This document shows, piece after piece, positions 38,895-48,273 of a stretch of DNA of 64,000 nucleotides. The DNA is from Fischerella thermalis PCC 7521 (GTDB lineage: Bacteria; Cyanobacteriota; Cyanobacteriia; Cyanobacteriales; Nostocaceae), in assembly GCF_000317225.1 (NCBI RefSeq), contig NZ_AJLL01000098.1, forward strand, positions 92,341 through 156,340. The letters are read 5' to 3'. The first letter of the stretch is position 1; the number at the start of each line of letters is the position of its first letter. A program made the position numbers and the translations under genes. The notes under the pieces are model-generated. The model did not search any database. It was not told where the DNA came from and saw only the letters and a program-made list of their open reading frames with translations.

Positions 38895-38949
38895 AGTTAA
38901 AATCTCTACAAAATATCTAATATATAGAGACTATTAACTTCACCCCATT
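38895..38949. other. Imperfect inverted repeat in a convergent spacer
   Basis: AGTTAA-AA-TCTCTA (38895-38908) and TAGAGA-CTA-TTAACT (38935-38949) can pair with a central interruption. It lies between two convergent genes and could be a weak two-way terminator. There is no long T-run on either side. The rest of 38717-39005 is A+T-rich without genes. Confidence 0.3.
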
Positions 38950-39005
38950 GCGTTCATAATGACAAAATTATATCTTTGTATTATATTGTCAATAATCACC
39001 AGATT

Positions 39006-39920
39006 TTAAAATGGAAAAGCTGGATTACACAGCCTCACATAAATGTCTCTTTGATTATCAGAAAAAGTTCTTCTACCATGAAGCAATCTGGTATTATCAA
39101 CCATGAGAATATCTCCTTTTTGCCATGCAACTAATTGGGTTAATCTACCAGTAATTTCTTTGAGCTCATCAATTACATTCTCAGGAATTGGAGAATCATC
39201 CTCAAACCTGACAAGACTATTATTTCGACCCTGTGCTTCTTGTTCTATGACAGGTAAAATGTTGTTAAGAAATACCTTGTAATGACCACATCTACTGAGA
39301 ACAATTGCAGATGTTATATACTCAGTAGTAATAGATTTTTCCGCTTCATTTACCTTCAGAAGCATATCATTATCATTGCATACTTTCTCTACCACTGCTA
39401 AATCGTTAGTTTGATAGATTTTTGGCCAAATTTCCTGAGGATAGGTGCGAATATATTTTAAACGCTTGGAATGGAATAATTCCTTAGTAGTTTGGCTTAA
39501 CTCATTATAAACTTGAATGCCGTCACAAATTGTCGTCTCGCCATCACTTAATGCCGGAGTAGCACAGTAAAACCACATCATCTTTGGCTGTGTTTTCGTG
39601 TAGTACATTTCTCCATGAAAAGGAACAGCACAAGCAATTTTGTGACCAGTTACAGATAAGACTGTGTTATCTCCATTGATAGAATCTCTACTATAAGCAC
39701 CGCCGACATAAGTCATAAAGCTAGTGCTATATAATTCTGTAAATTTTTTAAATTTATCTACGTCAGTCTCAAATCCCCTAAAAAGTATTAGGCTAGAAGA
39801 TTTAAATAATTTAATAACCTCATCTATATCTAGATTCAGAATATTTTCATCGCCTATTCCCTGAATGATAATACCAAATTGTTCAGTAATGGGTGTTATT
39901 TGCATATTTATAGATGGCAT
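39006..39920 (-). CDS. TauD/TfdA-family Fe(II)/2-oxoglutarate dioxygenase
   Basis: A 304-residue oxygenase that would hydroxylate, desaturate or cut a substrate using iron and 2-oxoglutarate. The iron-site first pair is HGE in PFHGEMYYTKTQPKMMWF (H-x-E instead of the more common H-x-D, as in other members of this set). The distal histidine and the 2-oxoglutarate arginine lie in NTRLLHGRRTFSDNQRDIYV. The neighbourhood of polyketide, sulfotransferase and hydrolase genes suggests a tailoring enzyme, but the gene stands alone with long gaps on both sides. Confidence 0.83.
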   Translation of the reverse strand: MPSINMQITPITEQFGIIIQGIGDENILNLDIDEVIKLFKSSSLILFRGFETDVDKFKKFTELYSTSFMTYVGGAYSRDSINGDNTVLSVTGHKIACAVPFHGEMYYTKTQPKMMWFYCATPALSDGETTICDGIQVYNELSQTTKELFHSKRLKYIRTYPQEIWPKIYQTNDLAVVEKVCNDNDMLLKVNEAEKSITTEYITSAIVLSRCGHYKVFLNNILPVIEQEAQGRNNSLVRFEDDSPIPENVIDELKEITGRLTQLVAWQKGDILMVDNTRLLHGRRTFSDNQRDIYVRLCNPAFPF

Positions 39921-40580
39921 AATTTTTGTCTGGAATGTAAGGTATTGTTACTCTAATTCATGGAGTATCCTGCAATTTGTCTCTTGCAAATTGGCATTAT
40001 TTAGCTTGCATCCTAAATTTTCAGCCTTGGAAATATTGTGGTAGTTAGACACTCAAACCCATGACGTGGTAGTAGCATAGCTAACTGCAAGTGCTGGTCA
40101 TCAACTTGCGGATATGTAAAAAATAGCTCCACTGTTGCATTATTACTTAAGTAGTAGGGTTAGAGCAAGAGCAGCTTTACTTAGACATAGATTACACAAT
40201 TACTAAGAAATTTAAAGATAATCTGGCGATCGCATGGTTAATTGTCATTTTTAGGCAATATCTGACAAGAGTAAAAAATTTACCTGTAAATCTCCCTCAG
40301 GAAAATTTGTGAATTTTACCTAAACAGCATATCTTTGCTTGAACATCTGAGCTAATTTGATTAGCTCAGATTTTTAATATGTAAATTTTGTGTATATTTT
40401 CTAATTTGCTTTTCTAGATATATTTATCAGCTTTTAATCAAAGATTTATCAAACTTGTATAGTTTTCCTGCAATTATAAGTAAGTAATTTCAACTAGTAG
40501 AAATATCTACCAAAATTCCAATCTATCAATATAAGCAGGGTATAGATAGATGCAAGATTTCACGTAACACTTAAGGATAT
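39921..40580. other. Gene-free stretch before the secreted protein gene
   Basis: The 660 bases between two divergent genes are A+T-rich with stops in all frames. I see one GCGATCGC-type site near 40226 and several imperfect direct repeats of the type CTAATTTG, but no hairpin, RNA gene or small gene that I would support. It should hold promoters for both flanking genes. Confidence 0.5.
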
Positions 40581-42074
40581 ATGGGTATAAGTTCAATGAA
40601 AATTTTATCATTCCTAGCTGGAATGATAAGTGTACCACTAGCTCTCTCTAGCCAAGCAGCTACAGCTAATTCAGGTTCATTTGTAGAAAATTTACCGCCT
40701 AACTATACCAGCTATGCTGGCAAGTTAGTAATGGGAAAATCGTGTAGTTGTTCATCTAGTAGCATCTCTGGAGCGCCTCCGGGACCACCTCCATGTAACA
40801 CAAACCCTTGTTATGGCAGTTCTCATACTCGTTATGGCTGGGTGTATACCAATGTAGAAGGCATAAACTCTAGTTTCTGCGACCAGATGATGGAGACTAG
40901 CAGTGGTGTACCTCCCTGTTTTCAGCTAGATGGAGATGATGCAATAGTCATTTCTGGCACTGTGTCTACCATCAAAGACGTTCCATTTTATAGCTTCACT
41001 GCTTATCAAAGTTTTACTTACAACAGCGACTTTTCAAGTAACTATGCTGCCTTAGGAAGCAGTGTTGGACTTAGCATTAACAATGCCAATATCAAAAAAG
41101 GTACTAATGGTAAATACATTTTGATTGTGACAGCAAACACCCAGACCTTAGATACAGTTAAAAATGCTTTAAAAGCATCGGGTGTGCCTAATTCAATTAT
41201 CAACACTTATCTGCTACCTGCAAGTATCACTAACGTCGGAAGCTCAAGTTATCCTGACCAACTCTCATTGCTACTTCGGATTACAACTCAAAGCCAGACT
41301 GAAAGACAGCAAGCAGAGACTTTTGTCCAACAAACTGCACCAGAGACAAAAGTGGCTTTTATTAAGGGACCAGGCATCACTGGAAACATCACGTGGGATG
41401 ATATTCCCAAGTGGAACAATCAGCTGAGATCTACTACTGTTGAGTACGACAAAAAGTTTGACCAAAAGCTGAATGCCCTAGAACAGGCTGTGATCAATTC
41501 CTATGCTCAAAAAGGATACACGCTCAAAGCAAGCCTGACCCAGAGTATGACTCATGTTGACCCACAAGAATGTAGAACGACTCCTTCATATTGTGCCTAC
41601 GATTCCCCAGATGCTCTTTACACGAGTTTTCCTTGTGACTTTGCTCCAGGACCATTAGATACTCTGGGTTGTGATATTCAAATCCCGAAAGATAGCGACG
41701 ATGTTCTCATGTTGGTTGGGGTAGACCATAGCCTAATAGATGATAAGTCTCTGGCTGCTTATCTTTCTTTTGAATCAAAAACATCTATAGGAAGTCAAGA
41801 CGGCACATTTTCTTTTGTTGGTCTCTACACTCAAGGTTCCGCGGCACAGTACGTATCATCTACTAATGCTAGGAATCTCTACGCTGTTAAAATCACCCGT
41901 ACTTGTGGCAGTGACCCATTCTGTGTGACCGTACCTTACCAAGGAGGGACACCTGAAGACACTGGGTTTTACACACTCGGTCGGATTTATCTAGATAAAG
42001 TGACTGCAACTAGTTCTAATCCTGCCAATTTGATTCCTGCTCGTTTGCTTTGGTTTACTAAAAGCAATCAGTAG
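40581..42074 (+). CDS. Secreted protein of unknown function
   Basis: A 497-residue protein whose first 30 residues form a clear signal peptide: MKILSFLAGMISVPLALSSQ then AATANSG with an A-x-A cleavage site. A short Cys-Ser-Pro region follows (KSCSCSSSSISGAPPGPPPC, then NTNPCYGSS). Other cysteines are paired through the chain (PQECRTTPSYCAYDS, FPCDFAPG, CGSDPFCVTVPYQGG), which suggests disulphides outside the cytoplasm. The body is rich in beta-forming and polar residues. I recognise no family. AAGGAT is a few bases before the ATG 40581; an ATG at 40596 is the alternative. It lies in the accessory cluster, 271 bases before the sulfotransferase. Confidence 0.75.
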   Translation: MGISSMKILSFLAGMISVPLALSSQAATANSGSFVENLPPNYTSYAGKLVMGKSCSCSSSSISGAPPGPPPCNTNPCYGSSHTRYGWVYTNVEGINSSFCDQMMETSSGVPPCFQLDGDDAIVISGTVSTIKDVPFYSFTAYQSFTYNSDFSSNYAALGSSVGLSINNANIKKGTNGKYILIVTANTQTLDTVKNALKASGVPNSIINTYLLPASITNVGSSSYPDQLSLLLRITTQSQTERQQAETFVQQTAPETKVAFIKGPGITGNITWDDIPKWNNQLRSTTVEYDKKFDQKLNALEQAVINSYAQKGYTLKASLTQSMTHVDPQECRTTPSYCAYDSPDALYTSFPCDFAPGPLDTLGCDIQIPKDSDDVLMLVGVDHSLIDDKSLAAYLSFESKTSIGSQDGTFSFVGLYTQGSAAQYVSSTNARNLYAVKITRTCGSDPFCVTVPYQGGTPEDTGFYTLGRIYLDKVTATSSNPANLIPARLLWFTKSNQ

Positions 42075-42344
42075 TATGCCACACAAACTTTGGTGAATTC
42101 CTGCTGTTCTAATACTACTGTTGATGTCACGGATGCTAATCTCAAGCGTTTGGAAGATAATTTAACAAACGACAACACAGAATAATATTAGTACGCCACA
42201 CCAAATTTGCCGGAAGAGAATTAGTGAAGTGAGAAAAGAGTAAAGGGGAAACATAAAACTACCCTTTGCTTTTTATTTTTTACTCCACAAAGTTTTTCAT
42301 AAATCCTTGAGAGCAGATAAGCCAACAGCTTTCCAAAGTCGCAT

Positions 42345-43250
42345 ATGTCAGTTCCTCCACCTCTTTTTATCCTGGGTTCTCCGCGTTCTTTTACATCCTT
42401 AATTTGCGCCATGCTAGGTCAGCATCCTGAAGCTTACGGGATGCCAGAACTAAATTTGTTCATCACTGACACTTTGGAACAACTATCAGAACGCATGAAA
42501 GGAATGCGTCAGTTTCAAATGCATGGTTTGTTGCGTACAGTTGCGCAACTCTATGCAGGTGAACAAACAATTGCATCAGTAGAAATGGCACGTCGTTGGA
42601 TTCTAACCCGGATGAATAAGACTACTGGTGAAGTATATGTCGAACTGTGCCGTAAAGTAGCACCACTACGCATTGTAGACAAAAGTCCTGCCTACTCAAC
42701 TAAACTCGAAATTCTTAACCGGATGCGCGAAAATTTTCCCAATGCTTATTATCTGCATCTTATTCGCCATCCCAGAACCCAAGGAAAATCCATCATGAAT
42801 ATTGCTGATGGTTTAATGGCTATACTCGCCAACTCTATTGATTATTCAACAGATCCACCTACAGTTGACCCTCAGATTTCGTGGTATAAAATGCAATGCA
42901 ATATTTTGGATTTCTTAAGTACTATTCCTCCTCAGCGACAAATGTGCTTACGTGGCGAAGAGATGTTAAGTAATCCTCGTCTATATTTTGAAAAAATATG
43001 TAACTGGTTGAATCTTTCTTGGGATGATTCAATCTATGAAATCATGTTGCATCCTGAAAACTCTCCCTATGCTTGTTTAGGACCATATGGCGCTCAATTA
43101 GGTAATGACCCCAATTTTCTCAAATCACCTGGTTATCGCGCCTCAACCATTAAACCTAGCCATCTAGAGGGGCCGTTACCTTGGCGTCCGGACAACAAAG
43201 GTTTTATGCCCGAAGTGATCAAGATGGCTAGAGAATTTGGGTATGAGTAA
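42345..43250 (+). CDS. PAPS-dependent sulfotransferase
   Basis: A 301-residue enzyme of the sulfotransferase fold that would move sulfate from PAPS to an alcohol. The 5'-phosphosulfate loop is PPLFILGSPRSFTSLICAML near the start, and the 3'-phosphate site is YYLHLIRHPRTQGKSIMNI. The conserved Asp-Lys-Ser-Pro is in LRIVDKSPAYS. The C-terminal part has a shape like many cyanobacterial, PKS-linked sulfotransferases, where sulfation can set up decarboxylation or decorate a product. No thioesterase or PKS-Ols-type domain is attached. It lies upstream of the hydrolase and the PKS operon, but on the other strand. Confidence 0.85.
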   Translation: MSVPPPLFILGSPRSFTSLICAMLGQHPEAYGMPELNLFITDTLEQLSERMKGMRQFQMHGLLRTVAQLYAGEQTIASVEMARRWILTRMNKTTGEVYVELCRKVAPLRIVDKSPAYSTKLEILNRMRENFPNAYYLHLIRHPRTQGKSIMNIADGLMAILANSIDYSTDPPTVDPQISWYKMQCNILDFLSTIPPQRQMCLRGEEMLSNPRLYFEKICNWLNLSWDDSIYEIMLHPENSPYACLGPYGAQLGNDPNFLKSPGYRASTIKPSHLEGPLPWRPDNKGFMPEVIKMAREFGYE

Positions 43251-43284
43251 ATCCCATATAGATACATACGGTTCAATTATTATT

Positions 43285-43351
43285 CTTTGTGTCTTAGTGT
43301 CTTAGTGGTTAAATATTATCTTTTTCACCACCAAGACACCAAGACACCAAG
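43285..43351 (+). terminator. Hairpin repeat after the sulfotransferase
   Basis: The arm 43285-43309 (CTTTGTGTCTTAG...) and the arm 43327-43351 (ACCACCAAGACACC...) pair over about 25 bases. It follows the sulfotransferase stop by 34 bases and could end its transcript. It is the third copy of the family seen after hisG and cydB, about 10 kb away. Confidence 0.55.
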
Positions 43352-43459
43352 GCAAATTAATCATTACTGAACTGTGTTGCCATGATAGATGAAAAAATAA
43401 GGACTACACAGTATTTGCTCAAAAAAATATTCTTACAAGCAATTTACCAGAATATGATT

Positions 43460-44647
43460 TTATTTGAAAGAAATTGACACATCTCCATTGCTTTCAGAAT
43501 TGAGTGCATCAGACTTGAGGAATTCCTTAGCTTTGCTATCCTTTTTCAAATAAGCATCCCAAAAAGAGAGACTGGCAGTTTTGATATAACTAAAGATGGT
43601 TCCTTCTTGCTGTTGACCACCGCCAAAAAATCTGCGATCGCCACCCCCAAAGCGTTCTCGTAACCTCCAACCACGTTGTCGTCCTAAAGTTTCACCCCTA
43701 GCTTGTCCACGGTCAGCAAATCTACCACTGAATGAAAAGTGGGAGGCTCCCTCTATAAAAACAAGATACTTGTCGCCCGCAGGAGAATACTTAAAAGGCT
43801 CCTCTTTCCAATCTGGCCCTTGTCCTTGAGCGCCTCTATCTTTGGAACCAGTCATCGTCATCATCGGCAGATTTATTTTTGCCCAAGAGTTACGAGTCAG
43901 TCCTTGCTGACCAGTTCCCTGAGGAGACAATAACAAGACTGCACTCACACGACGGTCTGCAAAACTTTGTGCTTTAGCTCCTCCTGGTATATCAATGGTT
44001 GCTCCGCCAACCAACTGAGCAGTGTAAGCACCGTAAGAATGACCACCAACACCAATACGCTGAGTATTCATTTTGCCTTTCAACTGGGGTGCTTGGCGCT
44101 CTAGTTCACTCAAAGAACTAATGATAAAAGATATATCGGTTGCACGGTCTTTCCAACCTTTGGCATCGCCCAGCATTTGTCGGACGCTTTCACGTAAGTT
44201 CTCGGAGTTGCCTTGTTGCCTGTTTAAAGCTATTGAATCTGCATGGGTAGGCTGGATGCAGATATATCCTTGACTAGCCCAGAAGCGAGTCAGAGGAGCG
44301 TAATCATCCTTGGAAGCGCCAGCCCCATGAGAAAAGACTATGACAGGAAACGACCCTTGTTGTCCTTCCGGGTAAGAAACTTTAATTGGTATCTGACGGT
44401 TGCGTTGGGCATCCTTGAGTATTAGGTTGTCGACAATACCGACATTGTAGACCTGTTGATGAGATTTGTGCGTAGATGCAACTAATGAGCGATCGCTTAC
44501 TGAGGTTGGTGAAGACTGAGCAAACACATGATTATCATTCCACTTAGAAGAGCAAGCTGTCATAGTAGGAGATATCAATAAAGTTATTTGCATAAGTAAG
44601 GCAAAACATCTAGCTATTCGTACCTTGAGAAAATGTTTATTTTTCAC
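43460..44647 (-). CDS. Lipoprotein alpha/beta hydrolase
   Basis: A 395-residue hydrolase with a signal peptide of lipoprotein type: hydrophobic FALLMQITLLISPTMTAC, where the cysteine would be lipidated. The catalytic serine is in GVGGHSYGAYTAQLVGG (G-x-S-x-G), the acid probably in TMTGSKDRG, and the histidine in FIEGASHFSFSG. The layout, with FPVIVFSHGAGASKDDYAPL and a long lid, resembles the platelet-activating-factor acetylhydrolase/dienelactone hydrolase group. It probably acts at the outer face of the cytoplasmic membrane or in the periplasm, possibly on the lipid made by the cluster. A Gly-Arg-rich region (residues around 300-345) is unusual. Confidence 0.82.
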   Translation of the reverse strand: MKNKHFLKVRIARCFALLMQITLLISPTMTACSSKWNDNHVFAQSSPTSVSDRSLVASTHKSHQQVYNVGIVDNLILKDAQRNRQIPIKVSYPEGQQGSFPVIVFSHGAGASKDDYAPLTRFWASQGYICIQPTHADSIALNRQQGNSENLRESVRQMLGDAKGWKDRATDISFIISSLSELERQAPQLKGKMNTQRIGVGGHSYGAYTAQLVGGATIDIPGGAKAQSFADRRVSAVLLLSPQGTGQQGLTRNSWAKINLPMMTMTGSKDRGAQGQGPDWKEEPFKYSPAGDKYLVFIEGASHFSFSGRFADRGQARGETLGRQRGWRLRERFGGGDRRFFGGGQQQEGTIFSYIKTASLSFWDAYLKKDSKAKEFLKSDALNSESNGDVSISFK

Positions 44648-44807
44648 ACTAACTTCCTCGATACAACAGAGAAACTACTTAGAAAGTCAGTTTATTAGTC
44701 TAAAGAATCTGTTGTTAACTCTAGACAAAATAATTGCTTGCCAATATTCTATATATACGTGAACAGAGTTCAAAATTTTCTTATGGTGAAAATCTCTTTT
44801 TTTGTAC

Positions 44808-45338
44808 TCAAAATTTAGAATCGATCATTTTCAAAACAGTGTCTGAGGTTTCACTGATTTCTTTGACATCCTCATTCGCTTTTTGTTCCTCTGCCGTAGA
44901 AATTAAATTCAGTTCTTTTTCTGTAGTCTTTAACAATTTTTGCAGCCAAGCTTGACGGTTGTTTAGTGTTTCTTGACGTTGTTTGATCTCATCTGGTGTT
45001 GTGAAACTAAGATTCAGTTCCAAAGCAAAGCGAGACATGTCATCAATAAATTCCAGCATACTTCCTTGAGTCAACTTAGGCTTTTTGTGATTTTCCTCCG
45101 GGATTTCTTCTATTTTATTTTGAGATTTATTCCCCTTAAAAAATCCTATAAGCTTAGTCAGAGAATTAGCTTGTTGTATTTCTGTAACTGCATCTTCTTT
45201 GATTTGCAAAAGCGACTCAAGTTCTAGCTGATTTTCATCATGTAGTGCTTTTAACCAGAGCTTGCGATATTCCATCTGGGCTTGGCGCTGTTTCATTTCT
45301 TCTATACTACTAGACCCATAAACTCGTTCTATATCCAT
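44808..45338 (-). CDS. Coiled-coil protein with two similar halves
   Basis: A soluble, highly charged 176-residue protein with no family I recognise. Two segments are alike: EEMKQRQAQMEYRKLWLKAL and DEIKQRQETLNNRQAWLQKL, about 100 residues apart, each followed by a Glu/Leu-rich helix. This points to an internal duplication around a helical hairpin. The ATG at 45338 was chosen because the upstream part of the frame lies within the next gene. It lies 61 bases after the HlyD-like gene on the same strand and may be a partner or adaptor of that protein. Confidence 0.6.
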   Translation of the reverse strand: MDIERVYGSSSIEEMKQRQAQMEYRKLWLKALHDENQLELESLLQIKEDAVTEIQQANSLTKLIGFFKGNKSQNKIEEIPEENHKKPKLTQGSMLEFIDDMSRFALELNLSFTTPDEIKQRQETLNNRQAWLQKLLKTTEKELNLISTAEEQKANEDVKEISETSDTVLKMIDSKF

Positions 45339-45399
45339 AATCTGTCTTCCAATTTTTTGCTGTTTTAATTCATAGAAAAGTTTGCCAATTAATAAAAGT

Positions 45400-48045
45400 T
45401 TAAGGAATCCAAGACCACAATTCAATTTGAATAAATCGAACAATAGGACGGGTAAACGCTATGATTACAGGCATACTTTTACCTTCGATTTTTGCATAAC
45501 CAGACATACCAGATTTTAAAACTTTGCTAGTTCTGGGAAACTCTACTACTACCTTAACCACTCGACCGGATGTTGCATTTGTAGATTCTAAGGTTGTACC
45601 GGAAGTTTGATTAACAGAAATCTTACTTGATGAATTATCATTGCTGGTAACAGGTTCAATTGAAATTACACGTCCCATCAAAGGATCATTGGGATATGCG
45701 GTCAGCTTAACTTCAGCCTTTCCTCCAGCAATAATTTCACCTACTTCATATTCGGGAATTTGGATTTCTCCATAAATATTGCGAGAGTTTTCTACAGTAG
45801 CAAAGGTATCACCCTTATCTAGATAAGTACCTACTTTTTGTTGTAATTCAGAAGTGACTATGTATCCATCAAATGGCATCACTAACTTAGTACGTTTCAG
45901 CTGACTATTAAGATATGTCAATTGTTGCCTCAGACGCTGGATTTCTGCTCTCGTAGCTGCTATTTCTTGACGCACGGCATCTAGTTCTTCTGGATAAGGC
46001 CCACTCTTGACTAAACTGAGATTAGCTTTTGCTTCTTCTACTTTTTGATATTTAACTGCAACATCTTCTTTTGCTTCCTGTAGACTTTGTTGAGCTTTTT
46101 CAACATTTTGCTTCATTTCCTCAACAGTATTGCGATCTGTTGTAGCACGCTTCTCAGCATCTTCATACTGTTGGCGAGAATAAGCACCTTGTTCTGACAA
46201 ATATTTAAATCTCTCAGCTTCACGAAGACTAAATTCAGCTCTACTAATAGCAGTCTGAAGTGCTCCTTTGGCTACTTCCACTTCTTGTTGAGCAACTTTT
46301 ACTTTTTGCTTAGCAACTGCTACTTGCTGTTGTGCAACTCCTACTTGTTGTTTAGCAACTTCTACATCTTCTTTCTTAGGAGTAGCTAGTAGCTTAGCTA
46401 GTTCAGCTTCCTGCTTTCTCATATCAGCTTGCTTACTGTTTATTTGCTCCTCGGTTTTAGAAAACTCATTGCTAATTTCCGGAGCTTCCATAGTTGCTAC
46501 TACAGTTCCGGCTTTTACCCAAGTACCATCACCACCTTTGAGTAAAACTCGGGTAATTTTTCCATCAACTTCAGCTTGTATTTGCTGCTGCTTAGAAGTT
46601 ATTAATTTAATTTGACCACCAGAACGATATGGATATGGCAAAAAAAGCGCCAAGCCTCCAAGCATTGTACATGCTTTTAAAAATGTACCCAGCCAAGATT
46701 TATTGACTTTCTGATTTGCGTATTCTGATTCTTTTGCTGATGTAATCATATCTCTTGTCACTAAATTATTCAGTTTCTGAGAGTTCAACCATTTAGATAT
46801 TGGCTGGCGTAAAACAAGTGCTAATAGTACAAATAAAAATATATAGGTAGTACCATTACCTAAAATTCCGGGCAAATTTTCTGCTAAACCCCCAGCAGCA
46901 AAATAAATGATTGTCAAAATCACTGAGATTGAAAAAATTCCTGCACCCAGCAAAAACAGTTGCAATCCTAATTTTTGTTTTGCAGGTAATGATTTTGGTA
47001 GGGGACGGCGATTAAGTAACATATCCCAAACCAAAAAAGATCTTTGAAACAAGTTAGGTGGTAGACGAAAATAAGCTGTTGTCCATACATAGCCGTCAGA
47101 AGGCCATAGAGGACTTGCATCTAGTAAAAAATCTATAAAACTGGCATGAGCAAGTAAAAGAGCGTAATTGCTCAATTGTGTTCCTGTTTCACGGTGCAAA
47201 TACCAAACTAAAACACTCAAAACAAATAAAATTGGTCTGGTTATTACTGGAGTTGCTAGAGTCCACAATTGTTTGTGACGTCGAAGTTGCCACATAGGCT
47301 CTCTATCAATATAAAAGCGGGGTAAAAATCCAGCAGCCAGAACCAAGCCAAATTTCGTAACTGTACCACCATAATAAGTAAGCACTACACCCTGAGCTAT
47401 CTTAGCTGTCAGAGAGGCAAAAATAAGATTAAATATATAAATTTGTAAATAAGGTAAAGACTTAATTCCAGAAAGATAATCAGACCACAAGAGAAATTGG
47501 TTATTAAATAAAGTTAAAAAAGCTATGGGTATGCCAGGTATCAATCCCCAAACTGATACTTGAAATAACAGACTAAATGGTGCAAAAATATTTTTGAGAA
47601 CAACAAATTTTTTACCAGGATTGACAGCAGACCATATATAGACTTGAGATTTATGTTTTTCTTTTCTAGAAAAATTCATGCCAGAAGATATTCTGGTATA
47701 TTCATTTTGTTTAATTTCTAATAATGGTTCCTGTGTTGCATTTTCTATATCTGATTCAGATAGAAATGGCTCGAGAAGATTACACTCTGCAATTTGACGA
47801 GAAAACTGATCAAAATCTTCTTCGGCTAGTAGAGTATTAAAACGAGATATAAATTTATCAATGATTACGGATGGAGTAGCTACTCCATTCATCGATTGGC
47901 AAAGGAAATATTCTTCCAATCCGAATTCAAATATTTGCTCAGAGTTGGGGATTTTAACTTGGTAACATTCAGGCTTTTGCCCTACTTGTGGAATTCTTTT
48001 AATTTCTAAATCTCTACGCCAGCGGTTTTCTAATGGTTTATACAT
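45400..48045 (-). CDS. HlyD-like membrane fusion protein with degenerate M50-like membrane domain
   Basis: The 881 residues split into three parts. The first 150 resemble a PqqD-like cytosolic domain. The next part, to about residue 470, has eight or so membrane segments with the shape of M50 site-2 proteases (SPLWPSDGYVW, YYGGTVTKFG), but where a protease has HExxH this protein has AKIAQ before VVLTYYGG, so proteolysis is unlikely. The last 400 residues are HlyD-like: a lipoyl-type half (GKITRVLLKGGDGTWVKAGT), a long coiled coil (LATPKKEDVEVAKQQVGVAQ onward) and a second half (FDGYIVTSELQQKVGTYLDK). HlyD proteins join inner and outer membrane transporters. No ABC ATPase or outer-membrane gene is next to it. 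Confidence 0.8.
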   Translation of the reverse strand: MYKPLENRWRRDLEIKRIPQVGQKPECYQVKIPNSEQIFEFGLEEYFLCQSMNGVATPSVIIDKFISRFNTLLAEEDFDQFSRQIAECNLLEPFLSESDIENATQEPLLEIKQNEYTRISSGMNFSRKEKHKSQVYIWSAVNPGKKFVVLKNIFAPFSLLFQVSVWGLIPGIPIAFLTLFNNQFLLWSDYLSGIKSLPYLQIYIFNLIFASLTAKIAQGVVLTYYGGTVTKFGLVLAAGFLPRFYIDREPMWQLRRHKQLWTLATPVITRPILFVLSVLVWYLHRETGTQLSNYALLLAHASFIDFLLDASPLWPSDGYVWTTAYFRLPPNLFQRSFLVWDMLLNRRPLPKSLPAKQKLGLQLFLLGAGIFSISVILTIIYFAAGGLAENLPGILGNGTTYIFLFVLLALVLRQPISKWLNSQKLNNLVTRDMITSAKESEYANQKVNKSWLGTFLKACTMLGGLALFLPYPYRSGGQIKLITSKQQQIQAEVDGKITRVLLKGGDGTWVKAGTVVATMEAPEISNEFSKTEEQINSKQADMRKQEAELAKLLATPKKEDVEVAKQQVGVAQQQVAVAKQKVKVAQQEVEVAKGALQTAISRAEFSLREAERFKYLSEQGAYSRQQYEDAEKRATTDRNTVEEMKQNVEKAQQSLQEAKEDVAVKYQKVEEAKANLSLVKSGPYPEELDAVRQEIAATRAEIQRLRQQLTYLNSQLKRTKLVMPFDGYIVTSELQQKVGTYLDKGDTFATVENSRNIYGEIQIPEYEVGEIIAGGKAEVKLTAYPNDPLMGRVISIEPVTSNDNSSSKISVNQTSGTTLESTNATSGRVVKVVVEFPRTSKVLKSGMSGYAKIEGKSMPVIIAFTRPIVRFIQIELWSWIP

Positions 48046-48166
48046 GAGAAATAAACAGAAATTTTTGGCTCAAAATTTTACTTATTTGTGTGATAAAAGT
48101 TTATTTTAGATATTGTTACTCAAAGCAGAAGTTTTTTAGTTTATGAGATTTGTCTGGATCAGATAA

Positions 48167-48193
48167 GGGAGAGAAACTAATAAATTTCTCCCC
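48167..48193 (-). terminator. Weak hairpin after the phosphodiesterase-like gene
   Basis: GGGAGAGAAA and TTTCTCCC can pair with a bulge. It lies about 80 bases downstream of the stop of the minus-strand gene at 48274 and is followed on that strand by TTATC. It could end the PKS operon transcript, but the stem is short and the U-run is weak. Confidence 0.3.
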
Positions 48194-48273
48194 TCTATTT
48201 TCTTGCTCATCCCGGTGTTTAACAGGATTGGGGTATTTGTTATACTCCTTAGCACGTTAACTTAAAATTCTTG

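Noticed and set aside
45400..48045. Active M50 site-2 protease
   Set aside because: No HExxH is present at the expected membrane segment.
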